The notes beneath the pieces are model-generated. The model had not been told where the DNA came from. It made no database searches and worked only from the letters and a program-made list of their open reading frames with translations. The translations under genes were made by a program, and so were the position numbers. A DNA stretch of 19,031 nucleotides, taken from positions 1 through 19,031 of the forward strand of contig VFLF01000003.1 in the NCBI GenBank assembly GCA_009885185.1. The letters run 5' to 3'. The stretch comes from Nitrosomonadales bacterium (lineage in GTDB: Bacteria; Pseudomonadota; Gammaproteobacteria; Burkholderiales; SG8-41). This document shows, piece after piece, positions 1-7,425 of the stretch. The first letter of the stretch is position 1. Each line of letters starts with the position of its first letter.

Positions 1-161
1 AATTCGCTGCCGTGCTGCGCGATAACGACATCCGTGCCAAACTCATCGCCGCCGGTGTGGAACCCGCACTGACGCCGCCCGCAGAACTCGGCAGGAAAAT
101 GCGCGACGAAATCGTGCGCTGGAGCAAGGTCGTCAAAGCATCCGGCATGAAAATCGATTAG
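1..161 (+). CDS. Bug/TctC-family solute receptor, C-terminal fragment
   Basis: This is the last 53 codons of a gene that enters from outside the window, in frame from base 3 and ending with TAG at 159-161. The readable residues include FAAVLRDNDIRAKL and the ending IVRWSKVVKASGMKID. The ending closely matches the C-terminus of the complete Bug receptor at 13697-14659 (WAKVVKASGAKID). In this family the C-terminal helix packs against domain 1 of the periplasmic binding protein. The partner and ligand cannot be judged from this fragment. The assignment to Bug/TctC (tripartite tricarboxylate transporter receptor family) rests on the tail alone but is supported by six further homologues in the window. 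Confidence 0.85.
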   Translation, partial: FAAVLRDNDIRAKLIAAGVEPALTPPAELGRKMRDEIVRWSKVVKASGMKID

Positions 162-249
162 CGCGAGGCAAGATCATTAAATTATTTTGTGGATATCGCC
201 GGGAAACGAACCTTGCAACTCAATACCAAATTGCGCACCACTATTCTCC

Positions 250-332
250 CTGTCGTTCCCGCGAAGGCGGGAACCCATAACACCGTGCCACTTGAGACGC
301 CGTATGGATACCCGCCTGCGCGGGTATGACAG
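250..332. repeat. Palindromic intergenic repeat (GTCGTTCCCGCG type)
   Basis: Two 28-nt arms, 250-277 and 305-332, are inverted copies of each other with five mismatches. Each arm is itself a small hairpin of the form TTCCCGCGAAGGCGGGAA. The element lies between the convergent Bug fragment (ending 161) and the SDR gene (ending 392), so it could act as a two-way terminator. The sequence type is a common interspersed element in Proteobacteria, from general knowledge. The 10541-10793 element has the same outer pattern, starting CCGTCATTC and ending GAATCCAG. Confidence 0.8.
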
Positions 333-340
333 TGGAGGGG

Positions 341-360
341 TTAATCTGCGTTCATCTGCG
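341..360. repeat. Short tandem repeat, two 10-nt units
   Basis: TTAATCTGCG is followed directly by TTCATCTGCG, then by a diverged third unit (AAATTTGTGG). It lies between the palindromic repeat at 250-332 and the end of the SDR gene. The rest of the 162-391 gap holds nothing else I recognise. Confidence 0.6.
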
Positions 361-391
361 AAATTTGTGGCGAATGTATTTAAAGCAGTTA

Positions 392-1168
392 CTACCAAGC
401 CACCGTTCCACCATCGACCGGCAGTATCACGCCGGTGATGTGGTCGGAAGCGCGTGACGCCAGCAGCACTGCCGCGCCTTTCAGATCGTCCGGGCCGCCG
501 GTGCGGTGCGACGGCACTTCGGCTTCGAGATTTTCGCGGTTTCGCTCGAACAGCTTTTCGTTCAGCGGTGTCACAAAAAAACCGGGGCAGATGCAGTTGA
601 CCTGGATGTTGTGTATCGCCCACTTCACCGCCAGATCGCGGGTGAAATGCACCAGCGCGCCCTTGCTGGTGCTGTAGGCGATGCTGCTGTACGCCTTGGG
701 GTTGCGCCCCACGAGGCCGGCGATCGAGGCGATGTTGATGATCTTGCCGCGCTTTTGTTTGATGAATTCGCGGCCGATCACTTGCGAGCAAATCAGCGCC
801 GCGTTGAGGTTCAAATCCATCACCTGCTGCCAGCGATCGAGCGGCGTGTCTTCTGGCGCCGCCACCCACGCGCGGCCCGCGTTGTTCATCAGCATATCGA
901 CGCGGCCGAATTTGGCGAGGATCGCGTCTTTCATCGCCTCGACCTGATCGGGCTTGGTGACATCGCATTTCACCGCCAGCGTTTTGACGCCGAGCTTTTC
1001 AATGTCAGCGCACGAAGCCTCGCACACCTCCACATTGCGCGAGCACAGCACGATGTTCGAGCCGACCTCGGCAAGACCCGTGGCCATCTGCAAACCAATG
1101 CCGGTGGCGCCGCCGGTGACGATGCTCACCTGGCCTTCGAGGTTTAACAGGTCTTTGACGTTAGCCAC
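392..1168 (-). CDS. Short-chain dehydrogenase/reductase (SDR), FabG-like
   Basis: A 258-residue classical SDR, a cytoplasmic NAD(P)-dependent oxidoreductase acting on a hydroxyl/carbonyl pair. The cofactor glycine motif TGGATGIG is at residues 18-25, NNAG at 95-98, candidate catalytic Ser148, and Tyr165/Lys169 in YSTSK. The Ser-to-Tyr spacing is a few residues longer than usual because of an SSIA stretch before the Tyr. CSRN at 42-45 after the second strand places an Arg where NADP-preferring members have one. The C-terminus ILPVDGGTVAW is typical. The start is GTG, chosen because AAAGGAG lies four bases upstream. It is the last gene of a minus-strand set, 33 bp after the acyl-CoA dehydrogenase. 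Substrate unknown; a hydroxyacyl-CoA or related alcohol would suit the context (inference). Confidence 0.93.
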   Translation of the reverse strand: MANVKDLLNLEGQVSIVTGGATGIGLQMATGLAEVGSNIVLCSRNVEVCEASCADIEKLGVKTLAVKCDVTKPDQVEAMKDAILAKFGRVDMLMNNAGRAWVAAPEDTPLDRWQQVMDLNLNAALICSQVIGREFIKQKRGKIINIASIAGLVGRNPKAYSSIAYSTSKGALVHFTRDLAVKWAIHNIQVNCICPGFFVTPLNEKLFERNRENLEAEVPSHRTGGPDDLKGAAVLLASRASDHITGVILPVDGGTVAW

Positions 1169-1172
1169 AAAA

Positions 1173-1179
1173 CTCCTTT
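1173..1179 (-). promoter_or_regulatory. Shine-Dalgarno site for the GTG start of the SDR gene
   Basis: Reading the minus strand, AAAGGAG is followed by TTTT and the GTG codon. It supports the non-ATG start at 1168. Confidence 0.75.
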
Positions 1180-1201
1180 ATAAACAGATAGTTAAAATAT
1201 T

Positions 1202-2341
1202 TCAGTCTTTGAGCAGCAAACCGCCAATGATGTTGCGCTGTATCTCGGAACTGCCTTCGTAGATACGCACAATACGCGCATCACGATAGGTTGTTTCAAT
1301 GCCCGCTTCACGCATATAACCCATGCCGCCGTGGATTTGCACGGCGCAATCCACCACCTTGCCCAGCGCTTCGGTCGAAAAGAGTTTCGCCGCCGAGGCC
1401 TCCATGGTGCCGCGTTCGCCGCGCATCAGCGCGTCGATGGCGCGATAGGTCAGACCGCGCGACGCATCGCGCTGCACGCTCATGTCCGCCAGCATCCATT
1501 GCAGGCCTTGGTGCTCGGCGAGTTTTTTGCCGCCCTGCACGCGCACTTTCATGTAATCGACGCAGCGATTAATCAGGTGATCCATCATGCCGCAGCAGCG
1601 CGCGGAAACCGTCACGCGTCCCGCCGTCAGCGTTTTCATCGCCTGAATGTAGCCGAGGCCCTCGCCGCCGAGCAGATTTTCGGCGGGCACTTCGCAGTCG
1701 GTAAACGCCAGCGGCGCGGTGGAGCAGCCGTGCATGCCCATTTTCAGCTCGTTCTTGCCGACGCTGAAGCCCTTGAAATTGCGCTCGACGATAAATGCCG
1801 AAATACCCTTGATGCCTTTTGACCTGTCGGTTATCGCCATCACGGTAAACACATTCGCGATGCTGGCGTTGGTGATGTAGATTTTTTCGCCATTGAGTAT
1901 GTAGCGGTCGCCCTTTTTCACCGCCATCGTGCGCATGTCGGCAGGTGAGGAACCGGCCTGCGGCTCGGTCAGCGAAAACGTGCCCACCCATTCGCCGCTT
2001 GCCATCTTCGGCAAATACTTTTTCTTTTGTTCTTCATTGCCCAACGCCACAATGCCGGCGGTGCTGATGCCGGTGTGGTTGCCGATCACCGTGGCAAAAC
2101 CATAGTTGGTCTTGCCCATTTCTTCTTCGATGGCGCACTTGCCCCTCAGCGTCAAACCGCTGCCGCCATACTGCTCGGGTATGGTGATGCCGAACAAACC
2201 CATCTCGCGCGCCTTTTGCATGAGTTCATCGGGAATCGCGTCGGATTCCTCAATCTCACGCGAACGCGGATCGACTTCCTTGCGCAAAAAGCGGGCGACT
2301 TCGTCCGCGAATGCGCGCTCTTCGGGGGTGTATGGATTCAT
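1202..2341 (-). CDS. Acyl-CoA dehydrogenase
   Basis: A 379-residue FAD-dependent acyl-CoA dehydrogenase, the usual length for the family. It introduces an alpha-beta double bond into an acyl-CoA and passes electrons to electron-transfer flavoprotein. The N-terminal helical domain runs to about residue 115. The middle FAD/substrate segment contains FSLTEPQAGSSPADM at 122-136, and YITNA at 155-159. The C-terminal domain carries QIHGGMGYMRE and YEGSSEIQRN, with Glu362 in the position of the catalytic base. The ATG start has AAGGTGA four bases upstream (2346-2352). The gene follows the acyl-CoA synthetase across a 139-bp gap holding a large inverted repeat, and precedes the SDR gene by 33 bp, so a shared transcript for acid activation and oxidation is likely. 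Chain length and substrate cannot be told from sequence. Confidence 0.96.
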   Translation of the reverse strand: MNPYTPEERAFADEVARFLRKEVDPRSREIEESDAIPDELMQKAREMGLFGITIPEQYGGSGLTLRGKCAIEEEMGKTNYGFATVIGNHTGISTAGIVALGNEEQKKKYLPKMASGEWVGTFSLTEPQAGSSPADMRTMAVKKGDRYILNGEKIYITNASIANVFTVMAITDRSKGIKGISAFIVERNFKGFSVGKNELKMGMHGCSTAPLAFTDCEVPAENLLGGEGLGYIQAMKTLTAGRVTVSARCCGMMDHLINRCVDYMKVRVQGGKKLAEHQGLQWMLADMSVQRDASRGLTYRAIDALMRGERGTMEASAAKLFSTEALGKVVDCAVQIHGGMGYMREAGIETTYRDARIVRIYEGSSEIQRNIIGGLLLKD

Positions 2342-2374
2342 GGGTTCACCTTTTCCAAATCAAGACCCGTTTAT

Positions 2375-2481
2375 ACATGGATGTACAGGATGAACAGGAT
2401 GAACAGGATGAACAGGATGAACAGGATAAAACCAGAGACCATTGGGTTGGAACTTATCCTGTTCATCCTGTACATCCATGT
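2375..2481. repeat. 26-bp perfect inverted repeat with four 9-nt tandem units
   Basis: The arms at 2375-2400 and 2456-2481 are perfectly complementary over 26 bases. The left side runs into four direct copies of ATGAACAGG (2390-2425) flanked by a partial CAGG. Because of the tandem copies, the right arm can also pair in a second register with the last copies (near 2411-2429). The right arm ends next to the stop codon of the acyl-CoA synthetase (TAA read from 2483 to 2481). It would form a long stem-loop in a synthetase-dehydrogenase transcript, acting as a terminator, attenuator or stability element (inference). Confidence 0.9.
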
Positions 2482-4619
2482 TAAACAGTTTTGGGTTTAA
2501 TCAAAGCATCCGCCGCCACGACACCCTTGCCGCGTTCCATCACGAACAGCGGGTTGATGTCCAACTCGGCGACGTGATCTTTTAAATCCACCGCCAGCGC
2601 GGACAGCTTCACTATCGCATCGGCCAGCGCATCCACGTCGGCATGCGGCCGCCCACGCGCGCCGTTGAGCAACGGATAGCCTTTGATTTCCGCAATCATC
2701 TCGCGCGCCATCGGCAACGTGACCGGCGCCAATCTGAACGAGACATCCTTCATGATCTCCGCGAAAATGCCACCCAGACCGAACATCACCGCCGGGCCGA
2801 ACAGCGGGTCGTTGGTGATACCCAATATCGCCTCGGTGCCGCCGCGCAGCATCTCCTGCACCAGCACGCCGTCGATTTTTGCTTTGGCATTGTAGACCTT
2901 GGCGTTGGCGAGCACTTCGTCGTAGGCCGCGCTTAACTCGGTATCCGACATTAAACCGAGCTTCACCGCCTTGGCCTCGGTCTTGTGCGAAATATCCGCC
3001 GACTGCACTTTGATCGCCACCGGGTAACCGATTTTTTTCGCCATCGCTAGCGCCTGTTCGCGCGTGGCGGCGAGCGCTTCCTGCGTTACCGCGATGCCGT
3101 ACTCGGCCAACACTTTTTTCGCTTCGTATTCAGCGATGTCTGTCGTTCTGTTCGTAAGTATTTGTTTTGATTTCGTTTTTTTCAACACCAGCGGTTGCTC
3201 GCCGCGCTGCGCTTCGATGCGGCGCTTGGCTTCGGCGTAGCTGCTCATCACCGCGAACGCACCGCCGCAGCGCACTGGCGATTTGTAATGCGGGATGCGC
3301 GCTTCATCCAGCGCGGCGTAGGCATCTTTCGCCATCACGTCGCGCGCGCTCCAAGCGCAGGCAATCGGCTTGTCGGTCGTTTGCGCGATCGCGATGATCT
3401 CGGCGGCAATTTTGGTGGCGATCTCGCCCTGCAACGAGGCATTCAACAGCGCGATGCAATCCACGCCCGGATCATCGACAATCGCTTGCAGCGTGCGGCG
3501 GATCAGCGCGAGATCGTTAAAAATCGCCGCCGTGACATCCACCGGATTGGCGAGCGAGCCGAACGAGGGCACGAACTGCTTCAACTTCTCCACCGTCTCC
3601 GGCGCCAGTTGCGCGAGCCGCATGCCGCGCGACACGCATTCGTCGGTCATCAAAATACCCGCGCCGCCCGAGACCGTAATCATCGCGATGCGGTTGCCTT
3701 TCGGCAGCTTGCCGCAGCGGAACATGCGCCCGTAATCGACGACATCCTGTATGTCGTCCACCTGAATGATGCCGCTTTGCTTGAACGCCGCCTTGTAGAG
3801 CGCCATCGCGCCGCCGAGGTTGGCGGTATGCGAGGCGGCCGCCTTTTGGCCTTCGTCGGTGTTGCCTACCTTCCACATCAGGATCGGCTTGCCCGCGTCC
3901 ATGGCTTTGAGGCCGATCTCCGGTATGCGCGCCACGTCGCGCGCGCCTTCGAGGTAGCACGCGATAATGTCGGTGTGCGGATCGCGCACGAAGTAATCGA
4001 TAAAATCGAGCGACGACACACCGAGTTCGTTGCCGGTGGTCACCATCTGCCGGAACGCAAGCCCGCCGTCGTGCGAGCACAGGCTCAGCACCGAGAAGCC
4101 GAAGCCGCCCGACTGCGACACCATGGAGACGCGGCCCGCCGGATAGTCGGCGAAAAACACCGAGCCGAAGCCGGCGTAGCATTTGTCCGCCACGTTCATC
4201 ATGCCCTGACAGTTGGGGCCGACGACGCCGATGTGGTATTGCCGCGCGATGTCAGACAGACGTTGTTGCAGCGCCACGCCCTCGCCGCCCATCTCCGAAA
4301 ACCCGGAACTGAAAATCACCACGTAAGGCACGCCTTTTTTGCCGCACTGCTCCAGCATGTCCGCCACGCGCGCGGCGTTAATCAGTATCAACACCAATTC
4401 CGGCGTCTCCGGCACGTCCGCGAGCGATGGGTAACACTTGTGCCCGAGTATTTCCTGATAGCGCGGATTCACCGGATACAGATTACCGGTGTAGCCGTGG
4501 TTAATCAGGTGGCTTAACGGCTGGCCGCTGATGGTGATAAGGTCTTGCGACGCGCCGATGATGGCGATGGATTTGGGGCTGAAAAAACGTTCGAGGTCGC
4601 CGCGGGTGAGATGCGTCAT
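2481..4619 (-). CDS. Acyl-CoA synthetase (ADP-forming), alpha-beta fusion
   Basis: A 712-residue single-chain NDP-forming acyl-CoA ligase that converts an organic acid, CoA and ATP to acyl-CoA, ADP and phosphate. Domains in order: CoA-binding Rossmann domain (SPKSIAIIGAS at 14-24), succinyl-CoA ligase-like domains with VSQSGGFGF at 167-175, the phosphohistidine motif ASHTANLGG with His264, then a C-terminal ATP-grasp domain (YPVAIKVQSADISHK from 532, FGLGGIFAEIMKDVSFR from 613, AELDINPLFV near 684-693). The length fits the fused family. The acid used is unknown; family members act on acetate and other short or aromatic acids. The ATG has no clear Shine-Dalgarno sequence. It is the first gene of the minus-strand catabolic set and is divergent from an MFS transporter. 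Confidence 0.94.
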   Translation of the reverse strand: MTHLTRGDLERFFSPKSIAIIGASQDLITISGQPLSHLINHGYTGNLYPVNPRYQEILGHKCYPSLADVPETPELVLILINAARVADMLEQCGKKGVPYVVIFSSGFSEMGGEGVALQQRLSDIARQYHIGVVGPNCQGMMNVADKCYAGFGSVFFADYPAGRVSMVSQSGGFGFSVLSLCSHDGGLAFRQMVTTGNELGVSSLDFIDYFVRDPHTDIIACYLEGARDVARIPEIGLKAMDAGKPILMWKVGNTDEGQKAAASHTANLGGAMALYKAAFKQSGIIQVDDIQDVVDYGRMFRCGKLPKGNRIAMITVSGGAGILMTDECVSRGMRLAQLAPETVEKLKQFVPSFGSLANPVDVTAAIFNDLALIRRTLQAIVDDPGVDCIALLNASLQGEIATKIAAEIIAIAQTTDKPIACAWSARDVMAKDAYAALDEARIPHYKSPVRCGGAFAVMSSYAEAKRRIEAQRGEQPLVLKKTKSKQILTNRTTDIAEYEAKKVLAEYGIAVTQEALAATREQALAMAKKIGYPVAIKVQSADISHKTEAKAVKLGLMSDTELSAAYDEVLANAKVYNAKAKIDGVLVQEMLRGGTEAILGITNDPLFGPAVMFGLGGIFAEIMKDVSFRLAPVTLPMAREMIAEIKGYPLLNGARGRPHADVDALADAIVKLSALAVDLKDHVAELDINPLFVMERGKGVVAADALIKPKTV

Positions 4620-4651
4620 TGGTGAATTTGAGTGCTGCAGGGAAGGCCCGC

Positions 4652-4657
4652 ATTATA
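4652..4657 (-). promoter_or_regulatory. -10 element of the acyl-CoA synthetase promoter
   Basis: The minus strand reads GGCTATAATGCG, a perfect TATAAT 32 bases from the ATG, implying a leader of about 25 nt. The -35 position at 17-bp spacing (CAGAGT) is a poor match, so an activator may be needed (inference). Confidence 0.55.
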
Positions 4658-4664
4658 GCCGGAG

Positions 4665-4693
4665 TCATCAGCGCACTCTGCCGGTGCTATAAT
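4665..4693 (+). promoter_or_regulatory. Sigma70-type promoter of the MFS transporter
   Basis: A perfect TATAAT lies at 4688-4693 with TCATCA (3 of 6 matches) at 4665-4670, 17 bp upstream. The predicted start near 4700 gives a leader of about 22 nt before the ATG at 4722. It overlaps the promoter region of the divergent acyl-CoA synthetase. Confidence 0.55.
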
Positions 4694-4721
4694 TTTCGCT
4701 CTTGAAATCGGAAATCCTATC

Positions 4722-5981
4722 ATGAGCACGGCAACAAAATCCCTCACCCAGTTGCTGGGCTTCAAGGATGTCTGGCTGATTACCGGCGGGCACCTGATTA
4801 CGCATTGGTACCCGGCGACGTTCTACGTGCTGCTGCCAATCATCGGCAAGGAGCTCGGCCTCACCTACACGCAGATCGGCCTCATCATCTCGCTGCAACA
4901 CCTGGTGGGCGCGATTTCCAATCTGCCCGGCGGCATGCTGGTCGATACGGTGGGCCGCAAGGGTTACCTGATGGCGATCTCGCTGTTCTGGATTGGGTTT
5001 CCTTATCTGCTGATTGCGTTTTTGCCGCCGAGCTACGCCATGCTGCTGATCTGCACATCGCTGGTGGGCATCGGCAATAATTTGTGGCACCCGACCGCGA
5101 TCCCCACGCTCGCCAACCGATACCCCGAAAACAAAGGGCTGGTGCTGTCGGTGCATGGCATGGGCGGCAACATGGGCGAAGCGCTGGCGCCCTTGTGCAT
5201 CGGCGTGCTGCTCACCTATATGAGCTGGCGCAGCGCGCTGGTCGTCAACGTGATACCCGGCGCGGTGATGGCGGTGCTGATCCTCGTGGTGCTCGGCGCG
5301 TTCACCATGGAATCGAACCGTGGCAAAAGCGGCGGCAAAAGCGCCGACACCGCCAAGGCGGGCAGCGGCGGCACGGCCGCGTACCTGCGCGACGTGGCCG
5401 GCCTGCTGCGCAACCGCGGCCTGATGCTGATCGCGGGCAGCGGCATGTTTCGCGTGGCGACGCAAACCGGGCTGCTGACGTTTTTGCCGGTGTATCTGGC
5501 CTACGAACTCGGCTACTCGCCGTGGGCGGTGGGCATGGCGATGACCCTGCTGCAAGTCACCGGCTTTATCGCCGGGCCCATCGGCGGGCATGTGTCCGAC
5601 ATTATCGGGCGCAAAAAAGTGGTGATGGCCAGCATGGCCGGCACCGCGCTGGTGATCCTCGGCATCGTGTTCGCGGGCAAGACACCGGTGTTTATTTTGA
5701 TCGTGGCGCTGCTGGGATTTTTCCTCTACGCCACGCGCGCGGTGTTTCAGGCCTGGACCCTCGAACAAACCCCGCCGCATCTGGCCGCCACCGGCATCGG
5801 CATCAACTTCTCGATGCAGGGCCTGGGCGCGGCGTTCGCGCCGTTCATGTTCGGCTACATCGCTGACCATTACAGCATCTACACCGCGTTTTATTTTTTG
5901 GCGGGGCTGGTGGTGATCGCCAATATTTTGATTTGCTTTATGCCGGGGATGCGGGCGGAAGCGAAAGGAACGGCAGTTTGA
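4722..5981 (+). CDS. MFS transporter, Fsr-like
   Basis: A 419-residue inner-membrane protein with about 12 hydrophobic segments split by a hydrophilic, Gly/Ser/Lys-rich loop at about 195-225. The MFS loop motif appears in both halves: GGMLVDTVGRKG at 70-81 and GGHVSDIIGRKK at 288-299. WHPTAIPTLANRYPENKG (122-139) followed by VHGMGGNMGEAL resembles the fosmidomycin-resistance (Fsr)-type branch of MFS, which are proton-coupled exporters or carriers. The N-terminus MSTATKSLTQLLGF is cytoplasmic. It is divergent from the acyl-CoA synthetase set and may move that pathway's substrate or product (inference). Only a weak GGAAA precedes the ATG. Confidence 0.93.
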   Translation: MSTATKSLTQLLGFKDVWLITGGHLITHWYPATFYVLLPIIGKELGLTYTQIGLIISLQHLVGAISNLPGGMLVDTVGRKGYLMAISLFWIGFPYLLIAFLPPSYAMLLICTSLVGIGNNLWHPTAIPTLANRYPENKGLVLSVHGMGGNMGEALAPLCIGVLLTYMSWRSALVVNVIPGAVMAVLILVVLGAFTMESNRGKSGGKSADTAKAGSGGTAAYLRDVAGLLRNRGLMLIAGSGMFRVATQTGLLTFLPVYLAYELGYSPWAVGMAMTLLQVTGFIAGPIGGHVSDIIGRKKVVMASMAGTALVILGIVFAGKTPVFILIVALLGFFLYATRAVFQAWTLEQTPPHLAATGIGINFSMQGLGAAFAPFMFGYIADHYSIYTAFYFLAGLVVIANILICFMPGMRAEAKGTAV

Positions 5982-6010
5982 TTTTTAGCCGCAATCCAAA
6001 ATTCATCCCC

Positions 6011-6098
6011 CGTAGGATGGGTGAAACCCATCGCAACCCAGATTTGCAAACTGGTATTTGTGATGGGTTACGGCCATGGGCCAGTATCCCATCCTACG
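6011..6098. repeat. CGTAGG-type palindromic element
   Basis: Perfect 11-bp terminal inverted repeats, CGTAGGATGGG at 6011-6021 and CCCATCCTACG at 6088-6098, enclose a second nested pair (AACCCATC 6025-6032 with GATGGGTT 6062-6069). It lies between the MFS stop (5981) and the Bug start, only 11 bases from the ATG at 6110. The element at 13615-13689 has the same CGTAGG ends and layout with a different core. Confidence 0.85.
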
Positions 6099-6109
6099 CA
6101 CCACTCGCC

Positions 6110-7066
6110 ATGTTCGCACTGCTCGCCATGGCGCTTGCCACCGGCGCTGTCGCGCAGGACAGGCCGCCCGGCTATCCCGCCAAACCCATCCGCATCATCA
6201 TCGGCATCGCGCCCGGCGGCGGGCTGGATGCGATGTCACGCCTTGGCGCGCAAAAGCTCACCGAGCGCTGGGGCCAAACCGTCATCGTCGATAACCGTCC
6301 CGGCGGCGGCACGGTGCTGGCGATGGACATGGTGTCGCAGGCCCCGCCCGACGGCTACACACTGCTGGGCGCATCGGAAACCTTGATGATGAACGGCGTG
6401 TTGAAACGCGCGCCCTACGACGTGCGCAAAATGTTTATCCCCGTGGTGCAGCTCACCACGCAGCCTTATGTGCTGGTGGTACATCCGTCGGTGCCGGCGA
6501 AAAGCGTGAAGGAACTCGTAGCACTCGCAAAAGCAAAACCCGGCGCGCTGACCTACGGATCGCAAGGCATGGGCACCACCGGCCACATCGGCTGGGAGCG
6601 CTTTAACGCGATGAACGGCATCAACATCCTGCACGTGCCTTACAAGGGCGCGGCGCCCGCGCTGGTCGATCTGATCGGCGGACAAATCCACATGACGTTT
6701 TCCATCATCGCCAGCACCAGCCCGCACATGAAAAGCGGCAAGCTGCGCGGACTCGGCCTCTCCAGCCCCAAACGCTCGCCGCTGCTGCCCGACCTGCCCA
6801 CCTTAGCCGAAGCGGGCGTGCCCGGCTATCAGTTGCACAACACCTACGGCTACGTCGCCCCCGCCGGCACGCCGATGAACATCGTGCGCGCCATCGCCGG
6901 CGTGGTGAGCATGGGCATGAATGCACCCGACACGGTAAAAATGATTGCTGCTGAAGGAAGTGACGTGGTGGCGCCCGCGACGCCGGAGGAATTCAGGGCC
7001 AAGTTTGAACGCGAGTATGCGGAGCTGGAGAAGCAAATTCGGGTGTACAAGATCAAGATGAATTGA
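6110..7066 (+). CDS. Bug/TctC-family periplasmic solute receptor
   Basis: 318 residues from the chosen start, the normal size for this family of carboxylate-binding periplasmic proteins. MFALLAMALATGAVAQ is a hydrophobic signal peptide with likely cleavage after AVA. The mature part starts DRPPGYPAKPIRIIIG, then APGGGLDAM, VIVDNRPGGGTV, APPDGYTLLG, VLVVHPSVPAKSVKELVAL and HVPYKGAAPALVDLIGG, all Bug hallmarks. The signal peptide lacks the usual basic N-region, and no Shine-Dalgarno site precedes 6110. The frame stays open upstream through the palindromic element, with an in-frame ATG at 6017 inside it and a TTG at 5933 inside the MFS gene. The true start is therefore uncertain and may have been remodelled by the repeat. 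Ligand unknown; it may share a transcript with the MFS gene. Confidence 0.9.
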   Translation: MFALLAMALATGAVAQDRPPGYPAKPIRIIIGIAPGGGLDAMSRLGAQKLTERWGQTVIVDNRPGGGTVLAMDMVSQAPPDGYTLLGASETLMMNGVLKRAPYDVRKMFIPVVQLTTQPYVLVVHPSVPAKSVKELVALAKAKPGALTYGSQGMGTTGHIGWERFNAMNGINILHVPYKGAAPALVDLIGGQIHMTFSIIASTSPHMKSGKLRGLGLSSPKRSPLLPDLPTLAEAGVPGYQLHNTYGYVAPAGTPMNIVRAIAGVVSMGMNAPDTVKMIAAEGSDVVAPATPEEFRAKFEREYAELEKQIRVYKIKMN

Positions 7067-7097
7067 AGGCTGCCGTAACGCGAATGCCGTCGGGATT

Positions 7098-7115
7098 GCG
7101 GGAGCTTGCTCCCGC
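7098..7115 (+). terminator. Palindrome GCGGGAGC-TT-GCTCCCGC, possible terminator
   Basis: A perfect 8-bp stem with a two-base centre, followed by TTTGA, 32 bp after the Bug stop codon. It is a REP-like sequence; the short T-run makes it a weak intrinsic terminator at best. Confidence 0.45.
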
Positions 7116-7148
7116 TTTGACGTACCGGAACTGGCGCCCGTGCCAATA

Positions 7149-7166
7149 GCGGCGGCAAGCCGCCGC
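7149..7166. repeat. Palindrome GCGGCGGC-AA-GCCGCCGC
   Basis: A perfect 8-bp inverted repeat with a two-base centre, 33 bp after the previous palindrome. The pair resembles a REP-type array in intergenic DNA. Confidence 0.6.
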
Positions 7167-7331
7167 ACTCCAGATGTCATCGCAACCACGAACCATCCTG
7201 AATTGCGCTACATTTCGTCTGCGGCTACGCTTGCCGAGGACGTCGCATTTCGTGGCAATTTTAACTGTGCCGAATTAGCTCGATTCTGTCGCAACTTATT
7301 GTTAATGAGAAACAATTTTCAGAGACCCCTT

Positions 7332-7381
7332 GGAATGTTATTCATCGCAACGGAATGTTATTCATCGTTTTCGATGAATAA
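7332..7381. repeat. 16-bp direct repeat plus 10-bp hairpin
   Basis: GGAATGTTATTCATCG occurs at 7332-7347 and again, identical, at 7352-7367. The second copy continues into a perfect hairpin, TTATTCATCG / TTTT / CGATGAATAA, at 7358-7381. It lies 45 bp before the small membrane protein start and could be an operator or an RNA element. Confidence 0.75.
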
Positions 7382-7425
7382 AACAAGTGGTCGGAAGTGG
7401 TCGTGAAGAAATCCTTAAGGTGCGC

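Larger units (their letters stand above)
7067..7425. other. Gene-free stretch with hairpins, less GC-rich
   Basis: No convincing gene. It holds two 18-nt palindromes (7098-7115 and 7149-7166) and then a stretch that looks clearly less GC-rich than the neighbours, with a direct repeat and hairpin at 7332-7381. Reading frames here (for example 7140-7406) lack a ribosome site and family resemblance. The base composition shift continues into the next small gene and suggests a separate origin. Confidence 0.6.

Noticed and set aside
2390..2425. Tandem repeat considered as a CRISPR fragment
   Set aside because: The 9-nt units are contiguous without spacers and no cas gene is present.
3195..4517. 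A 440-codon open frame on the plus strand
   Set aside because: It is antisense to the acyl-CoA synthetase, is very rich in Arg, His and Ala, and shows no family features. Long antisense frames are expected in high-GC genes.
4668..5870. A 400-codon open frame on the minus strand
   Set aside because: It is antisense to the MFS transporter, with a His/Gln/Arg-rich composition and no domain. The plus-strand protein is clearly real.
7140..7406. An 88-codon open frame in the gap after the Bug gene
   Set aside because: It starts inside a palindrome, has no ribosome site or recognisable family, and runs through the direct-repeat hairpin.
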